Of a stretch of 64,000 nucleotides of DNA, positions 11,699 to 21,279 are shown in pieces. Every line of letters begins with the position of its first letter. Position 1 is the stretch's first letter. Source of the stretch: Cryptomeria japonica (lineage: Eukaryota; Streptophyta; Pinopsida; Cupressales; Cupressaceae); contig NC_081413.1 of the NCBI RefSeq assembly GCF_030272615.1, positions 444,253,038 through 444,317,037 on the forward strand. Direction: 5' to 3'. The notes beneath the pieces were generated by a model. It was given only the letters and a program-made list of their open reading frames with translations. It had not been told where the DNA came from and ran no database searches. The position numbers were made by a program, and so were the translations under genes.

Positions 11699-12120
11699 AT
11701 GCTGGAGTCACGGGAGAGATTCCCGTCGACGGAGAGGTTGCGACCTGAGTTGACAGCCGAGGACAGAGCCGCCATCGAGGAGATGGGTTTGAGACATGTG
11801 TTGTATGTGCCTGAGTTTCGGGCAAACATGGGTTTGCTGACTGCGCTGGCTGAGAGATGGCACTTTGAGATGTGCACGTTTCATCTGCCGATGGGTGAGA
11901 TGATAGTCACCCTAGAGGATGTATATAGGATTATGCGGATACCGATTGATGGGGAGCTGATTCCGTACGATCGAGACGGAGACAGGGATGCCCTTAGACG
12001 AGTGTTCTAGGATCCCAGACTGGAGATGAGGGTGGGACACGTGGCATGGGATACCATGACATGGATAGGATTAGCACTACCAATAGTGTTGGTAGGAGTG
12101 ATCAGTGAGTTCCTCTATAT
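11699..12120 (+). pseudogene. Plant mobile domain (PMD) ORF fragment, antisense to Gypsy
   Basis: Encodes the start of an aminotransferase-like plant mobile domain, the domain of MAIN/MAIL proteins that also rides on MULEs and Gypsy elements. Diagnostic text: LAERWHFEMCTFHLP, GEMIVTLEDV, RIPIDGE, and after a stop GHVAWDTMTW and VLVGVISEF. The open frame reaches a TAG at 12008-12010, after which similarity continues in the same frame to about 12120. ATG 11699 is the first in-frame Met; a TGA lies just upstream at 11678. Extra antisense ORFs between pol and the 3' LTR are known in Tat-type Gypsy elements. The rest of the domain is missing. Confidence 0.72.
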
Positions 12121-13795
12121 CAGTTTTGTATCATTTTGTATAATGATGTAGACACCTGCGGGTGATTGTAGCCATATGATTTTGACATCATTGTATCATG
12201 ACACTTTTTATATATATATGAGATGATGCATCTTTGCAGCAGCTATATGCATGTGTACTTATGTGATGAGATGTTTAATGATGTATGTTTTGTGTGATGC
12301 TTAGAATATGGATGCAAATATGTATATGATGCAATGCAATATATTTTGTTCTTTTATGTTTTATATGCGTATGCATGATGCAAATGTGAATGTATGAAAT
12401 GCAAATGAATATGATAATGCAAATGTAAATTGTGCTAACAGGTGTTGTGTGCAGGATGTGATGCAGTTGTGATATCTATATGTATGTATGAAATGCTTAT
12501 ATGTGGTAATGCAGGTGCAACTACATGAAATGCAAATGTTTTGGGTGTGTCATTATACTCAATCATGTGATAGCAGGCTACGTGGACTCGAGAAGGATGA
12601 TGGAAGTCAATCAAGAAAGGGGGATGAAAGATAGAAGATATGAAAGTGAAAGAGCTTCTTGTGCGTTATCATCATTGAGCTTTATTATGGCAAGTAGGTT
12701 ATGACAATCGAGGCATATGTTCGACCTAGAAAGTCATTGTACCTATTTGCATGGAGATAAGACAGTCACAAACAAGGAATGCCCTAGTTCATACTAGACT
12801 CACAGTGTCCTCATATCCTTGGACAAGTCATAGCATTACTAAGAGACAATCCACAGACAACAAAGAAAATAGGTGACGATACCCCATCCTCGCCTTTCCA
12901 GTCAAAGACATCCTGGAGATAGAATCTCTAGTCAGAGACATCCCGGAAAAGCTAAAAGACATGTCACCAAAAGATAAAATCAAAAGAAAACCAAGACTCG
13001 ACACCAACATCCACTGTAGTCCTCAAGTTTAGTGTCTCTTGTCACTTGTATAAGTCTTATTTGATTGTGGTCACAATGTTTACTTTCACAGAAAGGATAG
13101 ATAGCACTGAACCATAATTTTGTCTGAGTCTGTTGAAAGATTTGATTTGTTGAAGCCCATTGTTGCTGCTGTGTCTCATATGAAACTGACTGAATCCATG
13201 AAACTGATACTTTATTGCAGAGAAGATGAAAATTTATTGCGGATTGTGCGCAGAAAAACTGAAGAAAGCTGGAAGAAACTATACTCCTCGAAACATGTGA
13301 TGTTCTCAGTTCCACACCCATTACTAGACATAGGATTTGCCTTAGCCACAGATAGGATCTGGTTTATTATGGATGGAAAGGGAGGTGAAAAGGGAGGTTT
13401 ATTATGAATGGCTAACCAATCTTGGGTAGATCAATAACAAGCCATGATGGGAATGGGTAAGTTTATTATGAACGAATAGGTTGTGAGTGTGTGCAAAGTG
13501 AAATGATGAAGAGAATCCTGAAGGAGGGAGGAGCAATGTCTCTACACATGGCGCTGGTGACCCAGTTTTCACCATGGTACTTGCCCAGGGCACCACCGAA
13601 GTGGTTTTCACCATTGGACGAAATTATTTCTCTTTACTTTTTTCAATTTTTCAATGTTTTTTGTGTCACAAGGCGCCTGTTTGCCAGGTTTTCACCAAGT
13701 AACGATTTTTTTTGTTTTATAATTTATTTTTTTTTGTAGTTTTGAAATTTTTGATTTTTTTTTGTATTTTTTGTATTTTTGGATATTCCGAAGAG
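12121..13795. other. Gypsy non-coding stretch
   Basis: From 12150 to 12560 it is low-complexity, rich in ATGCA/ATGATG. Around 13563, 13601 and 13689 the motif GTTTTCACCA recurs three times, and 13700-13790 is T-rich. No convincing coding sequence in either strand; the frames at 12980-13400 carry no motif I know. Confidence 0.5.
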
Positions 13796-16189
13796 CTATG
13801 CGTAGAACCTGCGAAGGTGCATGCTGTTGATAGGATCTTCCAAAGGTTCACCTTCTGTAGTTGAGAGCTGATATGCACCCGATCCATATGCTGCTGTAAT
13901 AATGTAGGGACCAAGCCAGTTTGGTTCAAACTTGCCCTTCTTCTCTCTGTCTTGCTGATTTTTGGGATTTTCTCTGAGAACCAAGTCACCTACCTCAAAT
14001 GTGTGAGGTTTTACCTTGTGATTGTAGTTGCATTGTTCCTTGACTGAATGATGTGTAGCTTGAGTGATTGTCTTCCTTGATGAAGGAACTGAGATAGAAT
14101 TACTAGTGTGTGGACTACACAAGCCCATATGTGTGTCACCTAAAGAAGTTTGGGCATCCTTGATAACAAAGTCCCTCAAGGAAGCTCCATTAAAGGTCCA
14201 TGATGTATCGCCAGAAGGGAATGGATCTGCGGAACAAGTGGATGAGTGATGAAGGCTTATGATTGTGAAAAGAAGTGAAAGTAGGATAGCATGATCGAGA
14301 CTTAGGATCAACAAGTATGCTTTTTGACTTAAAATTTTAGAGCTTTTGCCCCCAGTTATTTTGATATTAGGGGAGATCAACTCTTGCTCTTTTTGCTTCA
14401 TAGGATTTTTATCCTTGACTTTGATTTTTGCAGAGTCCAATAGCTTTTGATTTTTATTTGGACTAAAGGACTTTTCTTTATTTTTGACTTTTAGATTTTT
14501 CTTTTCAAAGCTTGATTTTTGATCCCCAATGAGTAAGGGCTTTTGTAATTCTTGTTTATCCAAGTCTGGAAGTGGAGTGGAAATGGAATGAGTGGATGAT
14601 ATGGTAAGGCTATGTGAGTTCTCAAGAGGGTTGGTGATATGCTCAATAGATTCTTTGTTGGAACCACTCTTAGGATTGTTGATACCAAGAGATGCTTGCA
14701 CCACTGGAGGAGATTTGCATTCAGACTCAGTAGCCACAACACTAGGTGGTTCACACCCAATTCCTTGGCATTGCAAATTGTTTGTAGGTTGTTCCTGTTG
14801 ACATAATACCTTAGGAGATAATGGGAATTGGTCAACATGAAATATATACTCACCACATCCTAGGTCTTTAATCTTGAACTTTTCTTTTAGCTCTGCTTGT
14901 TTGGATGTAGAAGCTTTTAAGGATTCAGGATCCACATATGTCGATGAAGGAACAGCTTCGCGATTGACTGGAATTGTTATTTCTGACCGAGGTTGCAGAT
15001 TGTTGCAATATATGAATGGATTTGGATCCGCTTTGACGGTCACTTCAACTCCATTGTGTGGAAACTTGATACATCGATGATATGTAGAAGGTACTGTGCT
15101 CATCTCATGAATCCATGGACGTCCTAGCAATATGTTGTATGTGAGATCAAGATCAAGTACTTGACAAACCACATCCTTTGTAACTGGCCCAACTCTGAGA
15201 GGCAAGGTGACTGTGCCTTTGGATGAACGTTCTTCATCATCATATGCTTTGATAGTAATTTTGTTTGTAGAATTCATAGCTTTGTTAGAATATCCCAATT
15301 GCTTAATACTGCTCAATGTACAAATGTTTAGACCTGCTTCTCCATCTACCAGGACTCGTTTGATTCTGTGTTTGTGTATGAAGGCTTCGATGTGTAGTGG
15401 TGCATTATGTGGCTGACTTACGGAGGCATCATTGGCTTCTGTGAATGTAAGGGAGTGTGGAATGGAAAGGTATCCCACCATGGCTTGAAATTGGTCCACA
15501 TTTAGATCAGTAGGAACAGCAGTATCTCTCAAGATTTTATCAAGAATGGCTTTATGTGCGGGAGATATGCGTAATAGTTCAAGGATTGAAATGAGCGCGG
15601 GTGTCTTCCCTAACTGTTCTACAAGGTCATACTCAGGTTTGGTTGATGAAGAAGCGGTGTTTTTAGTTGGAGCACCTTGCAAAGTGAATTTACTTTGGCG
15701 AGTTGTAACATGACATTCAGAGGTAGGTTCAGAAGAAGATCCAACACCTTTTAGGACAATCCTGGGTCTCTGAGTAGAATTCTCAGATGCTTTGTCCTTG
15801 ATGATAATAGTAGAGATGTAATTGTCCATCGAGATATTATTGATAGTTGAATCATAGTTGTAAGGTGCTCTAGTATAGTTGGCTTGGTCATCTGTGGCTT
15901 TAGCTTTTCCCTTGTCATGTTTTGGGAATGGTTCCTTAAACATCTCATGTTCTTGATTAGACGAATGTCCCTCAATCTCAATGTCACCTCTATCAATGAG
16001 ATCTTGTATGATGTTCTTCAGTCGATGACAATTTCCTGTCTTATGACCCTTGCTCTTATGAAATTCACAATACTCATCATCATTCCACCAATTCGGCTTA
16101 ACCTTTGGTTCATATGGAGGAAAATCTGGAACTGTGATTACCTTGTTTGCCACAAGCTTCTTGAAAACTGACTCAAGTGGTTCTCCCAA
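13796..16189 (-). CDS. Gypsy zinc-knuckle, protease and integrase C-terminal tail (RT deleted)
   Basis: Open frame of 797 residues. A knuckle of Cx2Hx4Hx4C form (C41, H44, H49, C54) is followed by QDLIDRGDIE. Retropepsin covers about 265-395: VLVDGEAGLNIC holds the catalytic D282, then YNILLGRPWIH. In related elements the residue two after Asp is usually Gly; here it is Glu (codon 15338-15340), which may harm activity. Residues 400-615 are low-complexity. About 625-648 is hydrophobic (AYLLILSLDHAILLSLLF), like a signal or membrane segment. Residues 731-795 are an integrase C-terminal tail (EVGDLVLRE, KFEPNWLGPY, INSMHLRRFY). RT, RNase H and the integrase core are gone, yet the frame stays open. 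It is in frame with gag, behind a single TGA. Confidence 0.85.
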   Translation of the reverse strand: MGEPLESVFKKLVANKVITVPDFPPYEPKVKPNWWNDDEYCEFHKSKGHKTGNCHRLKNIIQDLIDRGDIEIEGHSSNQEHEMFKEPFPKHDKGKAKATDDQANYTRAPYNYDSTINNISMDNYISTIIIKDKASENSTQRPRIVLKGVGSSSEPTSECHVTTRQSKFTLQGAPTKNTASSSTKPEYDLVEQLGKTPALISILELLRISPAHKAILDKILRDTAVPTDLNVDQFQAMVGYLSIPHSLTFTEANDASVSQPHNAPLHIEAFIHKHRIKRVLVDGEAGLNICTLSSIKQLGYSNKAMNSTNKITIKAYDDEERSSKGTVTLPLRVGPVTKDVVCQVLDLDLTYNILLGRPWIHEMSTVPSTYHRCIKFPHNGVEVTVKADPNPFIYCNNLQPRSEITIPVNREAVPSSTYVDPESLKASTSKQAELKEKFKIKDLGCGEYIFHVDQFPLSPKVLCQQEQPTNNLQCQGIGCEPPSVVATESECKSPPVVQASLGINNPKSGSNKESIEHITNPLENSHSLTISSTHSISTPLPDLDKQELQKPLLIGDQKSSFEKKNLKVKNKEKSFSPNKNQKLLDSAKIKVKDKNPMKQKEQELISPNIKITGGKSSKILSQKAYLLILSLDHAILLSLLFTIISLHHSSTCSADPFPSGDTSWTFNGASLRDFVIKDAQTSLGDTHMGLCSPHTSNSISVPSSRKTITQATHHSVKEQCNYNHKVKPHTFEVGDLVLRENPKNQQDREKKGKFEPNWLGPYIITAAYGSGAYQLSTTEGEPLEDPINSMHLRRFYA

Positions 16190-16276
16190 TGGAGTGTACT
16201 TCCTTCGTGATCTGGAAGTTGTTTGAGTATTTACTTGATTGTTTGTAGAACTTGATCCTGAAAAGATGAATTTAGG

Positions 16277-17914
16277 TCACACTGTGTTGGCATCAACAAC
16301 ACCATCATTGACTGTGTTCTTGTTTTTATTCCAAAATCTTGGCTTGTCTTTTCCTTTAAAATCATCTTTGTTTTCCTTAAATATCTTAATGACTCCTTGT
16401 TCAATTAGGACCTTTTCTGTTGCTAAGCCTTTTTCGATAACGTCCTTGAAGGTAGACAAACAAGCTTTCCTTAAGTCATAACTAATCTCTTTGTTAACAT
16501 TTTGGGTGAACATCTCTACCATTTGTTTTTGTGGAATCTCACAAGAGCATCTGCTGGCTAGATTTCTCCATCTTTGTAAAAATGATGCAAAAGATTCTCC
16601 CTCTTTTTGCTTGGTGTTGCACAAAGTAGTGACTGATATGTTTGTCTCTATATTGTAGGAGAAATGTTGAATAAATGCTTCTGCTAGGTCACCCCATGAC
16701 TTAATACCAGGTGGAAGTTGGGAGAACCATTCCATAGCTTGATCACCTAAGCTTTGTGGGAATAATCTCATCAAATATGTCTCTTCTGCTCCTACCTCAA
16801 TGCAAGCTATGAAAAATTGTCTTATGTGTGCCTTAGGATCCCCTTTTCCTCTATACTTATCAAATTTAGGCATCACAAAGTGTGTAGGAAAAGGAGGCAT
16901 TGGAATGCTCTTGTCAAATGGATAAGGACATATGTCTCTCATTGTGTATGTTGGCTTCGGTGTATTTATGTCCTCCATTTTCTTTTGTAAGTCCTTGATT
17001 TGTTGCTCCAAATTGCTCTTAGGTGGAGATCGACTTCTTGGACCATATCCTATGTTTGAGGTACCCATTGGAGGAGGTGCATGTTGCATATATGGATGAT
17101 ATTGATCATACACATGTTCATATGGAGGAGGTCTATAATGATGTTGCATATATGGACCACTTGGTATAGATTCATGTTGAGGAACACCATATCTATTTTG
17201 TGCATGTATACCATACTCTACAGGCATGTCATGTTCTATTGTATTGCCCCCAAATTTGACATGAGGTTTACTTGTGTCCAAATTTTGAGCATGCCTTGGA
17301 ATATCCCATTGCTTTGGTGGTTGATCCTTAGCATTGATATGTGATTGAGCATATTTTTCTCCATAAGACTTCCATAATGGTCTGCGAAGGTGAGTATCAT
17401 ATGTTTGACCATGTGTATGTGGGACCTCTGGTTTTTGAAGCAAAGTTGATGGTGATTCAGGTACCATGCGTGGTCCTCTATTTCCTCCACTATTAGGTCT
17501 CCTTTGATCCATATTGGAGTGAGGTTGTTGCAAAGGTCTATGTTCCATTATTTGAGACATGTCAAAATCATGAGATATCTTGGCTCCACTTTGTGCCATC
17601 ATTTGTAAGAAGTATTGTCTATCCCTCCTCATTATTTCCTCAACCAATCGATTGAAATGGTGATTCATAATGGATTCTTCCACATCTGCTGAATGTACTG
17701 AAAAGTTGTCCACATTGTCATTTTGTGTAGCATTGTTGTTTATAGTGTCCATGTTCTCAACATTTGGATTGTTTCTATAGGCATCCATGTCAGGTAATGT
17801 AGTATGATCAGAATTGAAAAAGATCTCATTGTCATACTCATAAGAACTCATGTTTGCGGACTCTTGAGCCTCTTTAGTTTCTCTCCTAGATTTTTGAAGA
17901 CGGGTTTCAACCAT
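16277..17914 (-). CDS. Gypsy Gag polyprotein (545 residues)
   Basis: Intact open frame starting MVETRLQKSRRE. The first ~110 residues are polar and charged. Residues 230-290 are rich in His, Tyr and Pro. A short coiled-coil-like piece (about 300-318) precedes the retrotransposon gag capsid domain at about 355-475 (DPKAHIRQFF, QSLGDQAMEWF, WGDLAEAFIQHF, ESFASFLQRWRNL). It ends at a TGA (16277-16279). The same frame continues without another stop into the protease ORF, so readthrough or a point nonsense change are both possible. It probably forms the particle shell and could package this non-autonomous RNA. Confidence 0.88.
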   Translation of the reverse strand: MVETRLQKSRRETKEAQESANMSSYEYDNEIFFNSDHTTLPDMDAYRNNPNVENMDTINNNATQNDNVDNFSVHSADVEESIMNHHFNRLVEEIMRRDRQYFLQMMAQSGAKISHDFDMSQIMEHRPLQQPHSNMDQRRPNSGGNRGPRMVPESPSTLLQKPEVPHTHGQTYDTHLRRPLWKSYGEKYAQSHINAKDQPPKQWDIPRHAQNLDTSKPHVKFGGNTIEHDMPVEYGIHAQNRYGVPQHESIPSGPYMQHHYRPPPYEHVYDQYHPYMQHAPPPMGTSNIGYGPRSRSPPKSNLEQQIKDLQKKMEDINTPKPTYTMRDICPYPFDKSIPMPPFPTHFVMPKFDKYRGKGDPKAHIRQFFIACIEVGAEETYLMRLFPQSLGDQAMEWFSQLPPGIKSWGDLAEAFIQHFSYNIETNISVTTLCNTKQKEGESFASFLQRWRNLASRCSCEIPQKQMVEMFTQNVNKEISYDLRKACLSTFKDVIEKGLATEKVLIEQGVIKIFKENKDDFKGKDKPRFWNKNKNTVNDGVVDANTV

Positions 17915-19431
17915 GAACTAGGTATTGACCAAGATGTGTGAGACTAGATGAAAAATGGAAAGAGTATGGAAGACCAAGAGTTGGATGAAATGTAAATGAG
18001 TCTGAAGTGTACTTGTAATGTCCAAAGTGTAAGACCAAGTATGTATGTAGTAGAGTAGGTGTGACTTCCAAAGAGAGGATAGTTTCTCTTGATGAGGTAA
18101 GTTGACCTTGACTCTAAGTAAAACCAAATGAGACCCAAAGGTAAGAAACCTTGATGAGGGACCACTTAGCAAAGTGTTGTTGTATGTAGTGTGTTGACAA
18201 AGTATGATGAGGACAAGCAAGTGACCTTTTGACTCAAGTTTAGACAAATGTGAATGTAATGTAAGGTGTAAAGAAATGATGGATTTTGTGAGACCCAAAG
18301 ACAAGTTGAATGCTAGATGAAAACCTAGAGAAACAACCTAGGAAGCTCAAGAATTCTGAAACTGATTGTTCTTGTTTGCTTGACTGTAAAATTTTTCCAA
18401 TTTGTGAAGTTGTGACCAAATCTGAATGTTTGACTGTTTTTCATGACAAGAGGACACAATGTTGATGAGGACTCAATTTTTGCAAGTGTTTAGACTCTCC
18501 AAGAAAAATGTGTTGTTTGATGTAAAAATGTTTTGCATACACTTGAAAACACAAAAGACACAATGTTTTGAATGTTTAAAATAAGTCAAGCACAATTCTT
18601 ATGGCTGGCCAAGACAATAGTTGTTGATCCCACATGAGGTTTTACCCCCGAGGCTACGCTATTCAAAGCGGATACTTAGATGCTTGACCTCACTGGCTCC
18701 ACCCTCGGCACTCACTTCTCAGGTCAGCCAAGCATCAGTCCCCACGAAAACTCCCCGTGGCGAACTTTGTATCTCTACTAAGAACCGTATGTGTGTGGGC
18801 CGCTACCAGAGGTCCGACCTCCTACCCCAACAACTAGAAGGATTTGGGCTTCTAAAACAAAAAGGTGCTAGTAAGGGCATCCGCTCATGTGGCCATACAT
18901 GTGGCACTTTCAGCTCTGTAAATACAGAAGGCTCCCAGCCGGTAGGGGTTACGCCCTACAAATGATCAAATAAATTTGATCAAACGGGTTTATGGGGAGA
19001 CATAGTGTCGGTATGAACTAATCAGCACACGTTATCCATAGTTTTCACCATGAATACAGTTGTTTATAGTGGTTCAGAAGAGGTGGGTTTTCCTCGCTAC
19101 CACTTGGGTCATTCTCTTCTCACTAGTAGTCCTAATGACCACACGGGAAGACAGGCCCTCTAAAGATTAAACAAAAAGAGCCTATTGCTCAAGACACAAA
19201 AGACAATGATTCAATTTTAGTGCACCAATTGAAGTGTTTGCTAGTCTATGAAAACAAGGCACACAATAAAAAACCAAAACCCTTGCCAAGGATCTGCAAC
19301 AAAGATTTATTAGTAGTTTGGATTGTTTGAAATAATCACCCCTTCCTGCAAGCACACAAGTTAGGTAAATTTTAGATCCAAAAGACTTTGTGAAATAGGG
19401 GCCTTCAATAATGCGTTTTGTTGACCAATTC
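17915..19431 (-). other. Gypsy 5' leader, unique part
   Basis: Between the gag start and the repeat array. The 18620-18970 part is clearly more GC-rich and structured than its surroundings and carries no ORF with motifs. A packaging or internal-ribosome role is possible but unproven. Nothing else recognised. Confidence 0.5.
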
Positions 19432-20330
19432 AAAGATCTGATTCATCATAAAAAAAGACCACTTGTAAAATTTCAAGGGATTTCCAGAAATGTAAGAAAA
19501 TCCAAAAAATTTGCTAATTTGCTCCAAAAATTAATTTTTTATAAAAAATCATAAAAAATTCATATAAAATGCAAAATCGATCCAAAAAATCTAAAATTTT
19601 TACTCGAGAGTCTTGATGGTCTTCCAAACTTGCACAAAACATTTTCTGCAACAAATCCAAGCAGTTTGTGAGATATGAGTAAAATAATGCAAAACCCTAA
19701 TTTTCAAAGATCTGATTTTTGAGGAATGATTTTGCATCAAATTTAAAATCACAAAGAACAGATCCTATGTATAAATCTGATATATTTCCAAAAATGTAAG
19801 AAAATCTGAAAAATTCACTAATTTTCTCTGAACATTAATTTTTTATGAAAAATCATAAAAAATTCATACAAAATGCAAAGAAGATCCAAAAAATCTGAAA
19901 TTTTTACCAAATCTTTCAGATATTTTTCTTGACTTGCACAAAAAATTTTATGTCAAAAGTCAAATCGGTTTGTGAGATCTGATCAAAATAAGGAAAAACC
20001 CTAATTTTTGAAGATCTGATTTTTAGGGAAATATTTTGCATCAAAATTAAAATCACAAAGCATAGATCCTATGTATAATTATGAGAGATTTGCAAAAATA
20101 TAAGAAAATCTGAAAAATTCTCTCATTTGCTCTCAAAATTAATTTTTTATGAAAAATCATAAAAAATTAATAGAAAATGAAAGTGTGCTCCAAAAATTCT
20201 GAATTTTGGCTTGAGAGCTCCTGATACTTTCTTCAACTTGCAAAAAAAATTGGTACAAAATATCCAAGCCGTTTATGAGATATGATCGAATCTCTCCAAG
20301 ATCTTGATTTTGTGTCCAAAACCCTAGCTG
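19432..20330 (-). repeat. About 290-bp tandem repeats in Gypsy leader
   Basis: Three diverged units, each opening with a (C)AAAGATCTGATT-like phrase (19432, 19708, 20009) followed in the same order by AAATCACAAAG, GATCCTATGTATAA, TAAGAAAATC and ATTAATTTTTTATGAAAAATC. Strongly AT-rich and non-coding. Confidence 0.7.
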
Positions 20331-20417
20331 CACAAGGTTATTCTCCAAATTGTTTTACAAAATAGCAATATAGGGTTAGAAAAATCTGCAAAAAACACAG
20401 ATCTAAGAAAAATCCAT

Positions 20418-20435
20418 GTCCTACGGGGTGTGCCA
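20418..20435 (-). other. Gypsy primer-binding site
   Basis: Minus strand TGGCACACCCCGTAGGAC lies three bases inside the 5' LTR. I cannot assign the tRNA; position and TGG start are as expected. Confidence 0.6.
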
Positions 20436-20438
20436 AAA

Positions 20439-21232
20439 TGTATATGGTGAAAATGGATATTAATAATAACAATATTGAAAGGCTAAATGAATCCAACCAC
20501 AAAACCCTAGCCTAACAATCAACAAAGATCCACCATAACATATGAAGATTACCTAAGACAATGCAAATCACATGAAATCACAAATATTATACCATCACAT
20601 GTCCAATAGGGTTTTGATCTCCATTCTTCCTATCTCCATTGATCTTGCTTGATATATTTGCTCTCAGATTTTATATGCACAAGAGCTCAACAAAGAACGG
20701 AATGTGGTTGCAAGTAGGATCGTAGTGTAGTCAATTGCATAAAAGATGATTAGCATGAATGATTAGGATGATTGATTAGAATGCATAGAATGATTAGGGT
20801 TTGATAATGAAGGAAGCATCTCCTTATATAGAAGACACTATATGAAATGGAGGGATAAGATTGAGAGGTGTAAAAGGAGGTTGGCTATGATTAGAGGGTA
20901 GGTAAAAGAAATAATAAAATAATGAAATGGGTAGGTAGTGTATGAATTAAGAGATGAATGACATGTGTCATAGGTAGAAAAAGATAATGAATTAATTAAA
21001 TAAATAAATATTTATTTAATTAATAGAAGAAGTGGGATAATTAAATAAATAAGATATTTATTTAATTTAGGAAAAAGGATAATTTAAATAAATAAATGTA
21101 TTTATTTAAATGAGAAATAAGGCTAGAAGAGGATAAATGAATTAATTAAATAAATAAAAATTTATTTAATTAATATAAGAATTAGGCTTAGATAATTTAT
21201 TTAATTAGACATGACAATTTTAGGTGTCTACA
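20439..21232 (-). repeat. Gypsy 5' LTR (794 bp)
   Basis: Partner of 9657-10466; lacks 16 bp of one AT palindrome near 21190. TG/CA ends are intact. Confidence 0.9.
20824..20830 (-). promoter_or_regulatory. TATA box of Gypsy 5' LTR
   Basis: Minus-strand TATATAA, identical in context to 10042-10048. In this 5' LTR it would drive the gag transcript. Confidence 0.5.
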
Positions 21233-21279
21233 ATTTCAATGGGGAAAGAATATGCATTTAGAAACACTACCTAGGATCA

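Larger units (their letters stand above)
9657..21232 (-). mobile_element. Ty3/gypsy (Tat-like) element, RT-deleted, young
   Basis: Bounded by near-identical LTRs (9657-10466 and 20439-21232) with TG...CA ends. Internal order on the minus strand: primer site, repeated leader, gag, protease ORF with an integrase tail, non-coding stretch, an antisense ORF on the plus strand, polypurine tract. RT, RNase H and most of integrase are absent, so it is non-autonomous. Flanking 5-mers ATTAC (9652-9656) and ATTTC (21233-21237) fit a target duplication with one mismatch. The CHHC knuckle in the protease ORF, the DLVLRE integrase tail and the antisense extra ORF suggest the Tat lineage (inference). Confidence 0.85.

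Noticed and set aside
12980-13407. Overlapping frames of about 95-113 codons on both strands
   Set aside because: No motif; inside the Gypsy non-coding stretch. A second exon of the PMD ORF was considered but no PMD text is present.
18620-18970. GC-rich block looking at first like structured RNA or rRNA
   Set aside because: No recognisable rRNA or tRNA motif; it lies inside the Gypsy leader between primer site and gag.
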